Part shown: positions 1-11,686 of the stretch, piece by piece
How positions within the stretch are numbered: position 1 is the first letter of the stretch
How the letters are laid out: every line of letters starts with the position of its first letter
Origin: Myxococcus guangdongensis
GTDB lineage: Bacteria > Myxococcota > Myxococcia > Myxococcales > Myxococcaceae
Direction: 5' to 3'
NCBI RefSeq assembly: GCF_024198255.1
Contig: NZ_JAJVKW010000008.1
Span: 186,001 to 250,000, forward strand
DNA: 64,000 nt
The notes under the pieces: model-generated
What the model was told of the DNA's origin: nothing
What the model saw: only the letters and a program-made list of their open reading frames with translations
Databases searched by the model: none
Translations under genes and position numbers: made by a program

Positions 1-905
1 AACCCTCGCACCCGATGACGCTCGCGCAGGCGAGGCCCCATGCCATACCAGACCTGGTCGAGCGTGGAGGGCCGCACCTCCCACTCACATCGCGACTGGA
101 ACCTGGGCAGCGCGCTCACGCCCACCCAGACCGCCAGGCCCAAGAGCAGCGTCGCGAGCAGGGTGTCGACCACCGTGAACCCATCGAGGCCCTGGCGCCA
201 GGCCGCCATCGCCGCCGAGCCCGCGAGCAGCAGCGCCACCCCACCCCGGACCCACGCGCGTCCCTCCAAATCCCCTCGAGGACTGCGAAGCATCGTGCCA
301 CCGCCAGGAAGGTCCACGGCTTCCTTGTCCGCGGGGACACACTTCACCGGCTCACGGGGCCTCGACCCCACGTCCGCGCGCGAGGACAACAGGTTGCACA
401 ACTCCGAGTGCTCCGCCGAGGTCCCCAGCGAGGCGATGCGCACCGTGCGCCCCGAGGACAACAACAACTCCACCCCTCCCAGCGGCCTCGGCACGGCCGC
501 CACCTCGGAGAAGGGCTGGTACTTCAGTTCGCTGCCCGGACCGAACCACCGCCGCCACGTCACGCCCGTGGCATCCACGAACACCTGGTCCTCGGCCCAG
601 AGCGAGGGGAAGAGGTAGCGCGCGAAGAGGAAGCCCACCACCGCCCATCCCGACAGGAAGGAGATGAGCGCCAGGGCGCCGGACACGAGCCCCGCCGCCT
701 GGATGTTCCGCATGTCCACGCGCTCGCCCATCGGCGTGGGGTCGAACAGCACCTGGAGCACCTCGATGAGGAACTCCAGCCCCGGCATGAAGATGATGAA
801 CCCCACGGCGCACCAGATGAACAGCGTGGCCCCATCCCTGAGCCGGCGCGGGTTGCCCGCCCTCAACCTTATCTGCCAGACGGGCACTGCCCTCGCTTCA
901 GCCAT
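1..905 (-). CDS. Partial membrane protein with PH-like middle segment
   Basis: The minus strand stays open from an ATG at 905 to the left edge, so the C-terminus is missing. About 300 residues are visible. The first 110 contain two hydrophobic segments (one beginning GATLFIWCAVGF, one around SGALALISFLSG). Next comes a soluble stretch whose alternation (DQVFVDATGVTWRR, then a second strand pair ending TVRIASLG) resembles the bacterial PH-like fold of small membrane proteins. Two more hydrophobic segments follow around WVRGGVALLLAGSA and TLLATLLLGLAVW. A GTG at 887 is an alternative start. No family is recognised with certainty and the function is unknown. It is divergent from the acetate sensor genes. 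Confidence 0.7.
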   Translation of the reverse strand, partial: MAEARAVPVWQIRLRAGNPRRLRDGATLFIWCAVGFIIFMPGLEFLIEVLQVLFDPTPMGERVDMRNIQAAGLVSGALALISFLSGWAVVGFLFARYLFPSLWAEDQVFVDATGVTWRRWFGPGSELKYQPFSEVAAVPRPLGGVELLLSSGRTVRIASLGTSAEHSELCNLLSSRADVGSRPREPVKCVPADKEAVDLPGGGTMLRSPRGDLEGRAWVRGGVALLLAGSAAMAAWRQGLDGFTVVDTLLATLLLGLAVWVGVSALPRFQSRCEWEVRPSTLDQVWYGMGPRLRERHRVRG

Positions 906-1027
906 CCTGTGACGCCCCCTCGATGCGCGACGCGCACGCGCTCCCTCCCCAGGCACACGGGCCGCGTGAGGAAAGCGAGTCACCGCATTGTCACCCATCC
1001 GCCGTCGCGCTGCTATCGTTGGACTTC

Positions 1028-1228
1028 ATGAAGCGCCCCACGGAGCCAGACGCGCCCGCGATGCCGTCGCTGCTCGTCTTCGCCATCGCGGTGCTGCTCT
1101 TCGGCTCGCCGCTCAGGCGTCTGTGGTTGGCGGAGGATGCCCCCGGCTACGCCCCCTTCATCGTGTGGTTGGCCGTCATCGCCCTCGGCGGTTGGGCTGC
1201 GTACCGGGGCGGTGGCCATGACGCTTGA
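1028..1228 (+). CDS. Small two-helix membrane protein upstream of sensor kinase
   Basis: This 66-residue protein has two hydrophobic segments (about residues 11-32 and 42-59) separated by a short loop containing LRRLW. Its last 11 bases overlap the start of the symporter-kinase gene, so the two are probably translationally coupled. I chose the ATG at 1028 because the longer reading begins in Pro/His-rich sequence typical of non-coding frames. It may be an accessory subunit of the neighbouring SSF-type sensor, as DUF485 proteins sit beside SSF transporters, but it has no clear similarity to DUF485. The function is unknown. Confidence 0.6.
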   Translation: MKRPTEPDAPAMPSLLVFAIAVLLFGSPLRRLWLAEDAPGYAPFIVWLAVIALGGWAAYRGGGHDA

Positions 1229-4195
1229 GCTGGGCTCGCTCGTCGCCGCGTCCGTCGTCTACCTGCTCGTGCTGTTCCTCGTCGCCTATGCGGCGGAGCG
1301 AGGCCTCATCTCCTCGCGCATCACCCAGCACCCGCTGGTGTACGCGCTCGCGCTGGGCGTCTACGCGACGTCCTGGTCCTACTTCGGCAGCGTGGGCTAC
1401 GCGGCCCGGCACGGCTACCGCTACCTGGGCATCTACCTGGGCGTCACCCTGGCGTGCCTGCTCGTGCCCGTGTTGTGGCGTCCGCTCTTGCGGCTGACAC
1501 GTGAACTGCAGCTCACGTCGCTCGCGGACCTGCTCGCCTTCCGCTACCCGGGCCAGACGACGGGCACGGCGGTGACGCTGTTCATGCTGGCCGGCAGCCT
1601 CCCCTACCTCGCGCTCCAGGTGCGCGCGGTGGTGGAGTCCGCGAAGGTGCTCAGCCCGTCGGCCTCGCCCACGCTCGTCGGCATGGGCTTCTGCGCGGTG
1701 CTCGTCGTCTTCTCCGTCCTCTTCGGCGCGCGCCACCTCACCCCGCGCGAGCGACACGAGGGGCTGATGCTGGCCATCGCCTTCGAGTCGGCCGTGAAGG
1801 TGGTGGCGCTCGTCGCCGTGGGCGCGTGGGCGGTGTCGCAGGTGTTCGGCGGCGTGGACGGATTGTGGAAGTGGCTGGAGGCGCACCCCGAGGCGGTGGA
1901 GCAACTCCAGCGCCCCGCGCGCGAGGCATCGTGGGCGCCCCTGCTGGTGCTCTCGTGCGCGGCGGCGTTCCTCACTCCGCGCAGCTACCACGTTGCCTTC
2001 ACCGAGGCGCCCGAGAAGGACGCGCTGTCCACCGCGACGTGGGCCTTCCCGCTGGTGTTGCTGGTGATGAACCTGGCCGTCCCCGTCGTGCTGTGGAGTG
2101 GCGAGGCGCTGGGGCTGCCCTGGCCCGCGGACTTCCACCTGCTCGCGGTGCCCGCCTCGCGCGGCGCCACGGGACTGGCGCTGGTGGCCTTCCTGGGCGG
2201 CGTGTCCGCGTCCAGCGCGATGGTCATCGTCACCACGCTGGCCCTGGCGCCCATGTGCCTGACGCACCTGGTGCTGCCCTTGGGCTACGCGCGTGGACAA
2301 CCGCACCTGTACGGCTGGCTGCTCTGGGCGCGCCGGCTGCTCATCGCGCTCATCATCCTGGCGGGCTACGGCTTCTACCGCCTGCTCGACACGCGGGGGA
2401 TGGGGCTGGTGGACCTGGGCCTCGTGTCCTTCGTCGCGGTGGCGCAGTTCGCGCCCGGCGTGCTCGGGCTGCTCTTCTGGAAGCGGGCCACGCGCGCGGG
2501 GCTGCTCGCGGGGCTGGGCGCGGGCGCGGCGCTGTGGCTGGTGACATTGGTGGTGCCGCTGTGGGCCTCGCCGGGAGTTGTGGCGTGGACCCACCGCGTC
2601 TCGGCGCTGCTCGGCTTCCCCAGCGACGAGCCGTGGGGCTTCTCCACCTTCGCGTCGCTGACGCTCAACACGCTCGCCTTCGTGGGTGTGTCGCTGGCCA
2701 CCCGGCAATCGCAGGCGGAGACCGAGGCCGCGCGGGCGTGCACGCGTGAAGGCCCCGGGCTCGTCTCCGGCGGCGTGGAGGCCAGCTCACCGCGCGAGTT
2801 CCGCGAGCGCCTGGTGCCGCTCCTGGGCGAGGAGGCCGCGTCGGCGGAGGTGGACCGCGCGCTGGAGTCCCTCGACATGTCCCCGAACGAGCGGCGTCCG
2901 TCCGAGCTGCGCCGCCTGCGCGATGGCGTGGAGCGCAACCTCTCGGGCCTCCTGGGCCCGGTGCTCGCGAGGCTCACCGTGCAGGAGGCGCTGCGACTGG
3001 AGCCCGGCACTCGCGCGGCATTGGCCGAGCAGCTGCGCTTCGTGGAGGAGCGCCTGCGCGACGCACGCGGCATGCAGGGCCCGGTGCGCGCGGTGGAGGC
3101 GGTGCGGCGCTATCTCAATCGCATCCTCGAGGACCTGCCCCTGGGCGTGTGCACCGTGGGGCCCGACGGGGAGGTCGTCATCTGGAACGCCGCGCTGGAG
3201 CGGCTGGCCGGAGTGCGGGAACACGCCGCGCGAGGCCACCCCCTGGCGGACCTGCCCGCGCCCTGGGGCTCACTCCTGTCCGCCTTCGCGGCCGGCGCGG
3301 AGGCCGACACCGAGACGCGCGTCGTCGTGGCCGGCGCCGAGCGCACGCTGCGGCTGCACCGCTCGCGGCTGACACCCGACGAGGAGGGCGGCGGCACCTC
3401 CGAGGGTATGGCGCTGCTGGTGGAGGACCTGACGGAGAAGAAGGCCGTGGACGCGAAGCTCGCGCACCAGGACCGGCTGGCCTCGCTCGGCCGCGTGGCG
3501 GCGGGCGTGGCGCACGAGATTGGCAATCCCCTGACGGCCATCGCCAGCCTCACGCAGAACCTCAAGTACGAGCTGGACGACGCGGAGGCCGTGAAGGAGC
3601 GCACCGCGCTCATCCTCCAGCAGTGCCGACGCATCGACGCCATCGTCCGCGCGCTGGTGGGCTTCAGTCACGCCGGCACCGTGGGTGGCGAGGCCCGGCC
3701 CTTCGCGCGCGTGGAGGTGGGGCCGCTCTTGACGGAGGCGCTCCAGCTCGCGCGGATGGCGCGCTCGGCGACGCGCTCCCGAGGGGTGAGCTTCGAGCAC
3801 CGCGGCGCCGAGGGGCTGGTGGTCCTGGGCGACGCGCAGCGGCTGGAGCAGGTGCTCGTCAACCTGCTCACCAACGCGGTGGATGCCTCGCCCGAAGGTG
3901 GGCGCGTGGAGCTGGAGGCGCAGGCCCAGGAGGGCCGTATCCACCTGCGCGTGCTGGACCGGGGACACGGCATCGCCTCGGAGCTCACCCAGCGCGTCTT
4001 CGAGCCGTTCTTCACGACGAAGCAGCCGGGCGAGGGCACGGGCCTCGGGCTCGCATTGGTGGCGGGCATCGTCCGTGAGCACGGCGGCACCATCCAGGTG
4101 GACAACCGGCCCGGAGGAGGGACTAGCGTGACGGTGAGCCTGCCCGACGCACGAAGCCACACGACCACCGCACGTCCCGTCCCGGGAGCCACCGC

Positions 4196-4199
<4 letters not shown>
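1218..4199 (+). CDS. Sodium:solute symporter-histidine kinase fusion (CbrA/CrbS-like)
   Basis: This 993-residue membrane sensor kinase has an SSF (SLC5-type) transporter domain of about 12-13 helices over residues 1-490. A linker and a PAS-like segment follow at about 630-730. The kinase part has a HisKA box (GVAHEIGNPLT, phosphoacceptor His766) and a HATPase domain with an N box (NLLTNAVDAS, about 880), DRGHGIA and GTGLGLAL. The family includes CbrA and CrbS of gamma-proteobacteria; CrbS controls acetyl-CoA synthetase expression. I chose the ATG at 1218 because the transporter domain starts there and upstream residues are low-complexity. The downstream regulator overlaps by ATGA, and acs and actP lie just beyond. 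Acetate or a related carboxylate is therefore the inferred signal. Whether the SSF domain still transports cannot be told from sequence. Confidence 0.93.
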
Positions 4200-5554
<1,355 letters not shown>

Positions 5555-5592
5555 CGCACCGCTGCAATTCCTGACGCACCGTCCTCGACGCG

Positions 5593-5605
5593 ACAAGTCG
5601 CTTGT
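5593..5605. repeat. Inverted repeat ACAAG-N3-CTTGT
   Basis: A perfect 5-bp inverted repeat with a 3-base loop lies just after the regulator stop codon. It could be a protein-binding site or a minor hairpin. It has no T-run, so it is not a convincing terminator. Confidence 0.35.
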
Positions 5606-5614
5606 GCACGATTC

Positions 5615-5671
5615 GTTACGACGCATTGCGCGATTCGTTACCGAGGTAACGCACACGTCACCTTCCGTAAC
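5615..5671. promoter_or_regulatory. Putative activator binding cluster (GTTAC boxes)
   Basis: The perfect palindrome GTTACCGAGGTAAC occupies 5637-5650. It is flanked by GTTAC at 5615-5619 and GTAAC at 5667-5671. The upstream box and the palindrome also share the longer direct repeat CGATTCGTTAC. The palindrome centre lies about 80 bp upstream of the -24 element at 5727, a normal distance for an NtrC-type enhancer. The adjacent sigma-54 activator is the obvious candidate to bind here; that is inference from position. Confidence 0.6.
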
Positions 5672-5724
5672 ACCCTGACGCGCCGAGCCAACCTGCAACG
5701 TCCTGAATCTTCGCGAAGGCGGGG

Positions 5725-5741
5725 TTGGCCGAAGTGTTGCT
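5725..5741 (+). promoter_or_regulatory. Candidate sigma-54 (-24/-12) promoter before porin-acs operon
   Basis: The sequence TTGGCCGAAGTGTTGCT matches the consensus TTGGCAC-N5-TTGCW. GG is at 5727-5728 and GC at 5739-5740, with correct spacing. The problem is position: transcription would start near 5752, leaving almost no leader before the ATG at 5754 and excluding the AAGGAGGG at 5743-5750 from the mRNA. Either the transcript is nearly leaderless, or translation starts at the ATG at 5769, or the match is chance. Confidence 0.5.
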
Positions 5742-5753
5742 CAAGGAGGGCGC

Positions 5754-6863
5754 ATGCCCCACCCCTCCATGCGCTCGTCGCCGCTCCTGGTCGCGCTCGC
5801 TGTGGTCCTCCTCCCGCTGGGCTCCGCAATCGCAGGCAAAATCGCCATCAACGACGAAGCGAACCTCAACATCAACCTGCTGCTCCAATCGCAGGCACAG
5901 GTCATCAAGGACGGGGCGCCCAGTGGGAGTGTGGGCACGGACTTCTTCCTGCGCCGGGTGCGGCTGCTCGTCTATGGCAACGTGACGAAGCGCCTGTCCT
6001 TCTTCATGGAGACGGACCAGCCCAACTTCGGCAAGGACAACAACTACAACGTCGACTTCTTCGTCCAGGACGCGTTCGTGTCCTACGAGTTCGCGGAGAA
6101 GATCTGGGTGGACGTGGGCATGCTCATCGCCCCGTTCTCGCGCCACAACCTCCAGGGCGCCATCGCGCTCAACTCGGTGGACTACCACTCGAGCGTCATC
6201 CGCTTCACCGCGGGGGTGGGCAAAATCTGGCGCGACATGGGCGTGCAGCTGCGCGGCTTCGCGGGACCGGTGGGCTTCCGCGCCGCCATCATGAACGGCG
6301 CCGAAGGCACGAAGCGCGAGGACTTGCCCACCGTCAACCCGGATGACCTGCCACGCGGCGTGGCGATGGTGCGCTGGAACTTCCTCACGCGCGAGGAGGA
6401 CCTCTTCTTCCAGGGCATCTACTTCACCGACAAGCCGCACCTGTCGGTGGGCGTGGGCGCGGACTACCAGCCCTCCGCCATCGCCACCGCGTCGGGCGTG
6501 CACGACTCGTTGGGCATCTCCGCGGACACCTTCCTGGACTGGCCCATGGGCAATGACCAGGAGCTGGTGTTCCAGACGGGCGTGTTCCACTACCGCCAGG
6601 GCATGGACAACCCGCAGAGCGGCACGGGCGTCCAGGCGGAGCTGGGCTACCGCATCGCCAAGGTGGAGCCCCTGGTGTCCGTCGAGTACTTCAACTCGCG
6701 CGTCACGAACCAGGACTCGCTCATCTTCCGGCCCGGCTTCAACGTCTGGTTCCAGAAGCACACGTTCAACCTGCGGACCGAGGTCGCCATCGCGCGCGTG
6801 GGCGACCTGTCCAACGCGGACACCGGCGTCACCGGCACCGCGCAGCTCCAGTTCTTCTACTAA
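5754..6863 (+). CDS. Outer-membrane porin, OprO/OprP-like
   Basis: This 369-residue protein has a signal peptide ([15 protein letters not shown] core, cleavage probably after SAIA). A beta-barrel-like sequence of alternating polar and aromatic residues follows, ending LQFFY; a terminal aromatic residue is the outer-membrane insertion signal. Segments such as [20 protein letters not shown] and [11 protein letters not shown] fit the phosphate-selective porin O/P family. The start at 5754 has a strong Shine-Dalgarno (AAGGAGGG, 5743-5750); the ATG at 5769 would give a more ordinary signal peptide. Acetyl-CoA synthetase starts 26 bp downstream, so the porin probably admits acetate or other small anions. 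The substrate is inferred from context only. Confidence 0.85.
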   Translation: MPHPSMRSSPLLVALAVVLLPLGSAIAGKIAINDEANLNINLLLQSQAQVIKDGAPSGSVGTDFFLRRVRLLVYGNVTKRLSFFMETDQPNFGKDNNYNVDFFVQDAFVSYEFAEKIWVDVGMLIAPFSRHNLQGAIALNSVDYHSSVIRFTAGVGKIWRDMGVQLRGFAGPVGFRAAIMNGAEGTKREDLPTVNPDDLPRGVAMVRWNFLTREEDLFFQGIYFTDKPHLSVGVGADYQPSAIATASGVHDSLGISADTFLDWPMGNDQELVFQTGVFHYRQGMDNPQSGTGVQAELGYRIAKVEPLVSVEYFNSRVTNQDSLIFRPGFNVWFQKHTFNLRTEVAIARVGDLSNADTGVTGTAQLQFFY

Positions 6864-6889
6864 CCCCCTGCCCCCGTCGAGGACACCCG

Positions 6890-8854
6890 ATGACTGCCCA
6901 GAAGGATTCGTTCGTCGCGCCCAAGGAGCACTTCTCCCGCGACGCGCACGTGAAGAGCATCGACGCGTACCGCGCGCTCCATGAGAAGAGCCTGCGCGAG
7001 CCCGAGGCGTTCTGGGGCGAGCAGGCCCAGCGGCTCACCTGGTTCCACCCGCCGGAGGCCATCCGCGAGGTGGACGCGGAGCAGGTGGACTTCTCGTGGT
7101 TCAGCGGCGGCAAGCTCAATGTGGCCTACAACTGCGTGGACCGCCACGCGCGCGAGCGCCCCGGCAAGGCCGCCATCATCTGGGCGAAGAACGAGCCGGG
7201 TGAGTACGAGACCATCACCTTCCGAGACCTGCAGCACCACGTCGGACGTGTGGCCAACGTGCTCAAGGCGCACGGCGTGAAGAAGGGCGACCGTGTCTGC
7301 ATCTACCTGCCGATGATTCCGGAGCTGGCGTACACCATGCTCGCGTGCGCGCGCATCGGCGCGGTGCACTCGGTGGTGTTCGCGGGCTTCTCGTCGGAGT
7401 CGCTGCGCGAGCGCATCCTCGACTCGGGTGCGCGGGTGCTCGTCACCGCGAACGAGGGGCCGCGCGGGCCCAAGAGCGTGCCCACCAAGGCCATCGCCGA
7501 CGAGGCGGTGGAGGGGCTCACCCAGGTGTCCTCCGTACTGGTGGTGCGGCGCACCTCGCGCGAGGTGCCCATGGTGGAGGGCCGTGACGCGTGGTTGGAC
7601 CAGGAGATGTCGCGCCACCGCGGCGTGTGTCCGGCCGAGTGGATGGACGCGGAGGACCCGCTCTTCATCCTCTACACCTCCGGCTCCACCGGGAAGCCCA
7701 AGGGCGTGCTGCACACCACGGGCGGCTACCTGGTGTACGCGGCGACGACGCACCACTACGTCTTCGACGTGCGCCCCGACGACGTGCACTTCTGCACCGC
7801 GGACCTGGGCTGGGTGACGGGCCACAGCTATCTCTTGTACGGCCCGCTCACCAACGGCACCACCACGGTGCTCTTCGAGTCCACGCCGTCCTACCCGGAC
7901 TCGGGCCGACTCTGGCAGGTGGTGGACGACGTGAAGGCCACCGTCCTCTACACGGCGCCCACCGCGCTGCGCGCGCTCATCAAGGAGGGCGACGGCTTCG
8001 TGAAGAAGTCCTCGCGCAAGTCGTTGCGGTTGCTCGGCAGCGTGGGCGAGCCCATCAACCCGGAGGTGTGGCGCTGGTACCACGACGTGGTGGGCGAGGG
8101 CCGCTGCCCCATCATCGACACGTGGTGGCAGACGGAGACGGGCGGCATCCTCATCTCCCCGCTGCCGGGCGCGACGCCGTGCAAGCCGGGAAGCGCCACC
8201 CTGCCCTTCTTCGGCGTGGAGCCGGTGCTGCTGGACGACGAGGGCCGCATCATCGAAGGCAACGGCGTCAGCGGCAACCTGTGCCTGGCGCGCTCGTGGC
8301 CGGGGCAGGCGCGCACGCTGTATGGCCACCACCAGCGCTTCGTGGAGACGTACTACTCGCGCTTCCCCAACCTGTACTTCACCGGCGACGGCTGCCGGCG
8401 CGACGAGGACGGGTACTACTGGATCACGGGCCGCGTGGACGACGTGCTCAACGTGTCCGGCCACCGGCTGGGGACGGCGGAGGTGGAGAGCGCGCTGGTG
8501 GCGCACGAGGCCGTGGCCGAGGCCGCCGTGGTGGGTTTCCCGCACGACATCAAGGGCACCGGCGTGTGCGCCTTCGTCACGGTGAAGCCCGACTGGCAGG
8601 AGACCTCCAGCGAGCAGATGGTGGGCGCGCTCAAGGAGCAGGTGCGTCACGTCATCGGCCCCATCGCCACGCCGGACCGCGTCGTGGTGGTCAACGGCCT
8701 GCCCAAGACGCGCTCGGGCAAGATTCTGCGCCGCATGCTGCGCAAGATTGCGTCCGGCGAGACGGAGAACCTGGGTGACTCCACCACCCTGGCGGACCCG
8801 TCCGTGCTGGACGAGCTGCTCACCAAGGCCACGCCCGTGCAGGCCCAGCGCTGA
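6890..8854 (+). CDS. acs: Acetyl-CoA synthetase
   Basis: This 654-residue AMP-forming acetate:CoA ligase activates acetate to acetyl-AMP and then acetyl-CoA in the cytoplasm. It carries the AMP-binding P-loop [11 protein letters not shown] (from Tyr262), WWQTETGG, the hinge region [17 protein letters not shown], and the C-terminal SGKILRR with Lys611, equivalent to the lysine acetylated by Pat-type enzymes in Salmonella. The length matches the family (about 650). It sits 26 bp after the porin and 27 bp before a DUF485 gene and ActP symporter, giving a complete uptake-and-activation operon. No acetyltransferase or deacetylase gene is nearby. Confidence 0.97.
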   Translation: MTAQKDSFVAPKEHFSRDAHVKSIDAYRALHEKSLREPEAFWGEQAQRLTWFHPPEAIREVDAEQVDFSWFSGGKLNVAYNCVDRHARERPGKAAIIWAKNEPGEYETITFRDLQHHVGRVANVLKAHGVKKGDRVCIYLPMIPELAYTMLACARIGAVHSVVFAGFSSESLRERILDSGARVLVTANEGPRGPKSVPTKAIADEAVEGLTQVSSVLVVRRTSREVPMVEGRDAWLDQEMSRHRGVCPAEWMDAEDPLFILYTSGSTGKPKGVLHTTGGYLVYAATTHHYVFDVRPDDVHFCTADLGWVTGHSYLLYGPLTNGTTTVLFESTPSYPDSGRLWQVVDDVKATVLYTAPTALRALIKEGDGFVKKSSRKSLRLLGSVGEPINPEVWRWYHDVVGEGRCPIIDTWWQTETGGILISPLPGATPCKPGSATLPFFGVEPVLLDDEGRIIEGNGVSGNLCLARSWPGQARTLYGHHQRFVETYYSRFPNLYFTGDGCRRDEDGYYWITGRVDDVLNVSGHRLGTAEVESALVAHEAVAEAAVVGFPHDIKGTGVCAFVTVKPDWQETSSEQMVGALKEQVRHVIGPIATPDRVVVVNGLPKTRSGKILRRMLRKIASGETENLGDSTTLADPSVLDELLTKATPVQAQR

Positions 8855-8881
8855 TTCCACCCCCAACCAGGAGCTCAAGCG

Positions 8882-9160
8882 ATGTCCTCCCCATCTCAAG
8901 AAGAGGCATTGGAAAGACTCGCGGCCGCGCGCTGGCGGGTGGCCGCCGTGCTCACCGTGGCCACGCTGGTGGCCTACTTCGGCTTCATCCTGCTGGTGGC
9001 CTTCAACAAGCCGTTGATGGGCCAGCAGCTCGTCCCCGGGTTGTCGGTGGGAATCCTGCTGGGCGCGCTCGTCATCGTGACGGCGTGGGCACTGACGGGC
9101 ATCTACATGATCTGGGCGAACGGGAAGTACGACCGGGCCCTGCGCGAACTGCGTCGTTGA
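8882..9160 (+). CDS. DUF485 family membrane protein (YjcH-like)
   Basis: This 92-residue protein has a short charged N-terminus and two transmembrane helices (about 22-45 and 56-78), in a pattern typical of DUF485 ([17 protein letters not shown] and [14 protein letters not shown]). Genes of this family almost always precede actP, as yjcH does in E. coli. Here the symporter begins 13 bp downstream. It is probably an accessory subunit of the acetate permease at the inner membrane. A near-perfect AGGAG lies before the ATG. Confidence 0.9.
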   Translation: MSSPSQEEALERLAAARWRVAAVLTVATLVAYFGFILLVAFNKPLMGQQLVPGLSVGILLGALVIVTAWALTGIYMIWANGKYDRALRELRR

Positions 9161-9173
9161 GAGGAAACCCCGC

Positions 9174-10805
9174 ATGAATCCCCCTTCGGCAACGGGCACG
9201 CAGCTGGGCCAGCCCAACTCCACGGCCATCCTCTTCTTCCTGCTCTTCGTGGGCGTCACCCTGGGAATCACGTACTGGGCGGCGCGCAAGACGAAGACGA
9301 CCTCCGAGTTCTTCGCGGCGGGCGGCGGGGTGAGCGCGCTGCAGAACGGCTTCGCGCTGGCGGGCGACTACATGAGCGCCGCCAGCTTCCTGGGCATCGC
9401 GGGTCTGGTCGCGATGTCGGGCTTCGATGGCCTCATCTACTCGGTGGGCTGGTTGGTGGGCTGGCCGGTGGTGACGTTCCTCATCGCCGAGCCCCTGCGG
9501 AACCTGGGCAAGTACACCTTCGCGGACGTCGTCGCGTACCGGCTCAAGCAGACACCGGTGCGGCTGGCCGCGGCGCTGGGCACGCTCACCGTGGTGAGCT
9601 TCTACCTGATTGCGCAGATGGTGGGCGCCGGCAACCTCATCCACCTGCTCTTCGGACTGTCCTACGAGGTCGCCGTCGTCATCGTCGGCGCGGTGATGAT
9701 TCTCTACGTGCTCTTCGGCGGCATGATTGCCACCACGTGGGTGCAGATCGTGAAGGCGGTGCTGCTGCTGGCGGGCGCGTCCGCGCTGGCACTGGCGGTG
9801 CTCTACAAGTTCGGCTTCAGCCCGCTGGCGCTCTTCAGCGAGGCCACCCGCCAGTACGGCGAGAAGACGCTGGCGCCGGGCGCGCTGGTGAGCAACCCGC
9901 TGGAGACGGTGTCGCTGGGCCTGGCGCTGATGTTCGGCACGGCGGGCCTGCCGCACATCCTGATGCGCTTCTACACGGTACCGGACGCGAAGGCTGCGCG
10001 CAGCAGCGTGTTCTACGCCACGGGGCTCATCGGGTACTTCTACCTGGTGACGTTCATCCTCGGCTTCGGCGCGTCGGTGCTGGTGGGCCGGCAGGCGATT
10101 ACGAGCGTGGACAAGGGCGGCAACATGGCGGCGCCCATGCTCGCCGAAGTGGTGGGCGGCACGGGCTTTCTGGGCTTCATCTCCGCGGTGGCCTTCGCCA
10201 CCATCCTCGCGGTGGTGGCCGGCCTGACGCTGTCCGGCGCGGCGGCGCTGTCGCACGACTTGTGGTCCAGCGTGGTGCGCAAGGGCCAGGCCCCCGAGCA
10301 CGAGCAGCTCAAGGTGGCGCGGCTGGCGAGCCTCTTCCTGGGCGTGCTCGCCGTCATCCTGGGCGTGGCCTTCAAGGGGCAGAACGTGGCCTTCATGGTG
10401 GGGCTCGCGTTCGCGATTGCCGCGAGCGCCAACTTCCCCGCGCTGCTGCTGTCCATGGCGTGGAAGAAGTTCACCACCTATGGCGCGGTGGCCAGCATGT
10501 TGACGGGCTCGTTCAGCGCGGTGCTGCTCATCTTCCTGTCGCCCACCGTACAAGTGGACCTGCTCAAGAACACGAGCGCCCTGTTCCCGCTGAAGAATCC
10601 AGGCATCATCACCATGCCATTGGCTTTCATCGTGGGGGTGCTCGTGTCGCTGATGTTCCCGGAGCGCGAGTCCAGCGAGCGCTTCGCCGAGGTGAAGCAC
10701 CGCATGCACATGGGCGCGGGCAAGCCTTCCGGGGCCCCCGTGGCCGCGGCGGCCTCGGTGGAACACACAGGTCCGACACCCACGCCCACGCCCAGCAAGG
10801 CGTAA
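9174..10805 (+). CDS. actP: Cation/acetate symporter
   Basis: This 543-residue SSF-family transporter has about 13 predicted helices. The N-terminus reads [19 protein letters not shown] and is followed by [14 protein letters not shown], the conserved SSF signature of ActP-type acetate permeases. It probably couples sodium or proton entry to uptake of acetate and other short carboxylates at the inner membrane. It is the last gene of the porin-acs-DUF485-actP operon, and two hairpins follow its stop codon. The C-terminal tail is Pro/Thr-rich ([10 protein letters not shown]). Confidence 0.94.
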   Translation: MNPPSATGTQLGQPNSTAILFFLLFVGVTLGITYWAARKTKTTSEFFAAGGGVSALQNGFALAGDYMSAASFLGIAGLVAMSGFDGLIYSVGWLVGWPVVTFLIAEPLRNLGKYTFADVVAYRLKQTPVRLAAALGTLTVVSFYLIAQMVGAGNLIHLLFGLSYEVAVVIVGAVMILYVLFGGMIATTWVQIVKAVLLLAGASALALAVLYKFGFSPLALFSEATRQYGEKTLAPGALVSNPLETVSLGLALMFGTAGLPHILMRFYTVPDAKAARSSVFYATGLIGYFYLVTFILGFGASVLVGRQAITSVDKGGNMAAPMLAEVVGGTGFLGFISAVAFATILAVVAGLTLSGAAALSHDLWSSVVRKGQAPEHEQLKVARLASLFLGVLAVILGVAFKGQNVAFMVGLAFAIAASANFPALLLSMAWKKFTTYGAVASMLTGSFSAVLLIFLSPTVQVDLLKNTSALFPLKNPGIITMPLAFIVGVLVSLMFPERESSERFAEVKHRMHMGAGKPSGAPVAAAASVEHTGPTPTPTPSKA

Positions 10806-10820
10806 CGCCACCGCGATAGC

Positions 10821-10850
10821 CCTCCTCCGTCACTGCTCCTGGGGAGGAGG
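10821..10850. terminator. Hairpin after actP
   Basis: CCTCCTCC (10821-10828) pairs perfectly with GGAGGAGG (10843-10850) across a 14-base loop, shortly after the actP stop. There is no T-run. It lies between convergent genes and probably serves as terminator or transcript end stabiliser. Confidence 0.45.
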
Positions 10851-10862
10851 GCGGGGGTGGGG

Positions 10863-10885
10863 CCCGGGCCTCCAAGGGGCCCGGG
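10863..10885. terminator. GC-rich hairpin between convergent genes
   Basis: CCCGGGCC (10863-10870) pairs with GGCCCGGG (10878-10885) across a 7-base loop, giving a very stable stem 15 bp from the end of the convergent ECF sigma gene. It may terminate transcription from either side. Confidence 0.5.
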
Positions 10886-10900
10886 TTCCGCCCCTCTTAC

Positions 10901-11485
10901 TCAATCCCTGACAGCAGACACCCCGGAGAGCTTCTCCCGCAGGCGCATGCGCGCGCGGTGCAGGCGGCTCTTGTGTGCGCGCACGTCGATGCCCGTCTCG
11001 CGCGCGGCCTCCTCCGCGGACAGGCCCTCCACGTCCCTGAGGAGCAGCGCCTGCCGGTCCGACGCGGACAGCGTCCCGAGCGCGTCCCGCATCACCGCGC
11101 CCAACTCACGCGCGTGCGCCACGTCATCGAGCGAGGGCTCGGTGGCGGCCACCCGCCGCGCCACGGGGGCGTCGAGCGACACGCGAGCCCCTCCGCGCGC
11201 CTGCCTGCGGCGCTCGCGTGAGCAGTGCGAGCGCGCCACCTGGTAGAGCCACGTCGACAATCGAGCCTGCCCCCGGAACGCGTGGAGGCCCCGAAACGCC
11301 GTCACCAGGGTCTCCTGGAGCACGTCCCGGGCCTCGGCCTCGGAGCCGCACAGGCGCAGCCCGAAGCGGTACACCGGAGAGGAATACCGGGCGAGCAGCG
11401 CCTCCAGCGCCTCCCGGTCCCCCCGGCGCGCCGCCGAGACGAGCACCGCGTCGCTCCGCCCCTTCCCCTCGCGTGTCACCACCAC
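10901..11485 (-). CDS. ECF-family RNA polymerase sigma factor
   Basis: This 194-residue protein has sigma region 2 (about residues 25-95; [20 protein letters not shown] and [13 protein letters not shown]) and region 4 (about 135-185; [27 protein letters not shown], then [13 protein letters not shown]). I chose the GTG at 11485 because GAGGAGGG lies just upstream; a longer in-frame start at 11554 lacks a ribosome site. No anti-sigma factor is adjacent: the next gene to the left is the convergent actP, and the divergent gene encodes a YeeE/YedE membrane protein. Its regulon and signal cannot be deduced. Confidence 0.88.
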   Translation of the reverse strand: MVVTREGKGRSDAVLVSAARRGDREALEALLARYSSPVYRFGLRLCGSEAEARDVLQETLVTAFRGLHAFRGQARLSTWLYQVARSHCSRERRRQARGGARVSLDAPVARRVAATEPSLDDVAHARELGAVMRDALGTLSASDRQALLLRDVEGLSAEEAARETGIDVRAHKSRLHRARMRLREKLSGVSAVRD

Positions 11486-11686
11486 GTGTCCCTCCTCGCT
11501 TCCTGGAGCGGCCGGAAGAGCCTGGGCTCCATGCTCCCCTGCTCGAGGACGCATACCGCCTCAACACGGGTCCCTGAATCCTTTTTCCCGTCCCAGTGCT
11601 CTCACCTCCTGACCGGGACGTGCCACGCTCGTCGGCTGGTCGCACCCCGCTTTCCTCGACTCTCTTCCTCGTCAGGTGCCGCATCG

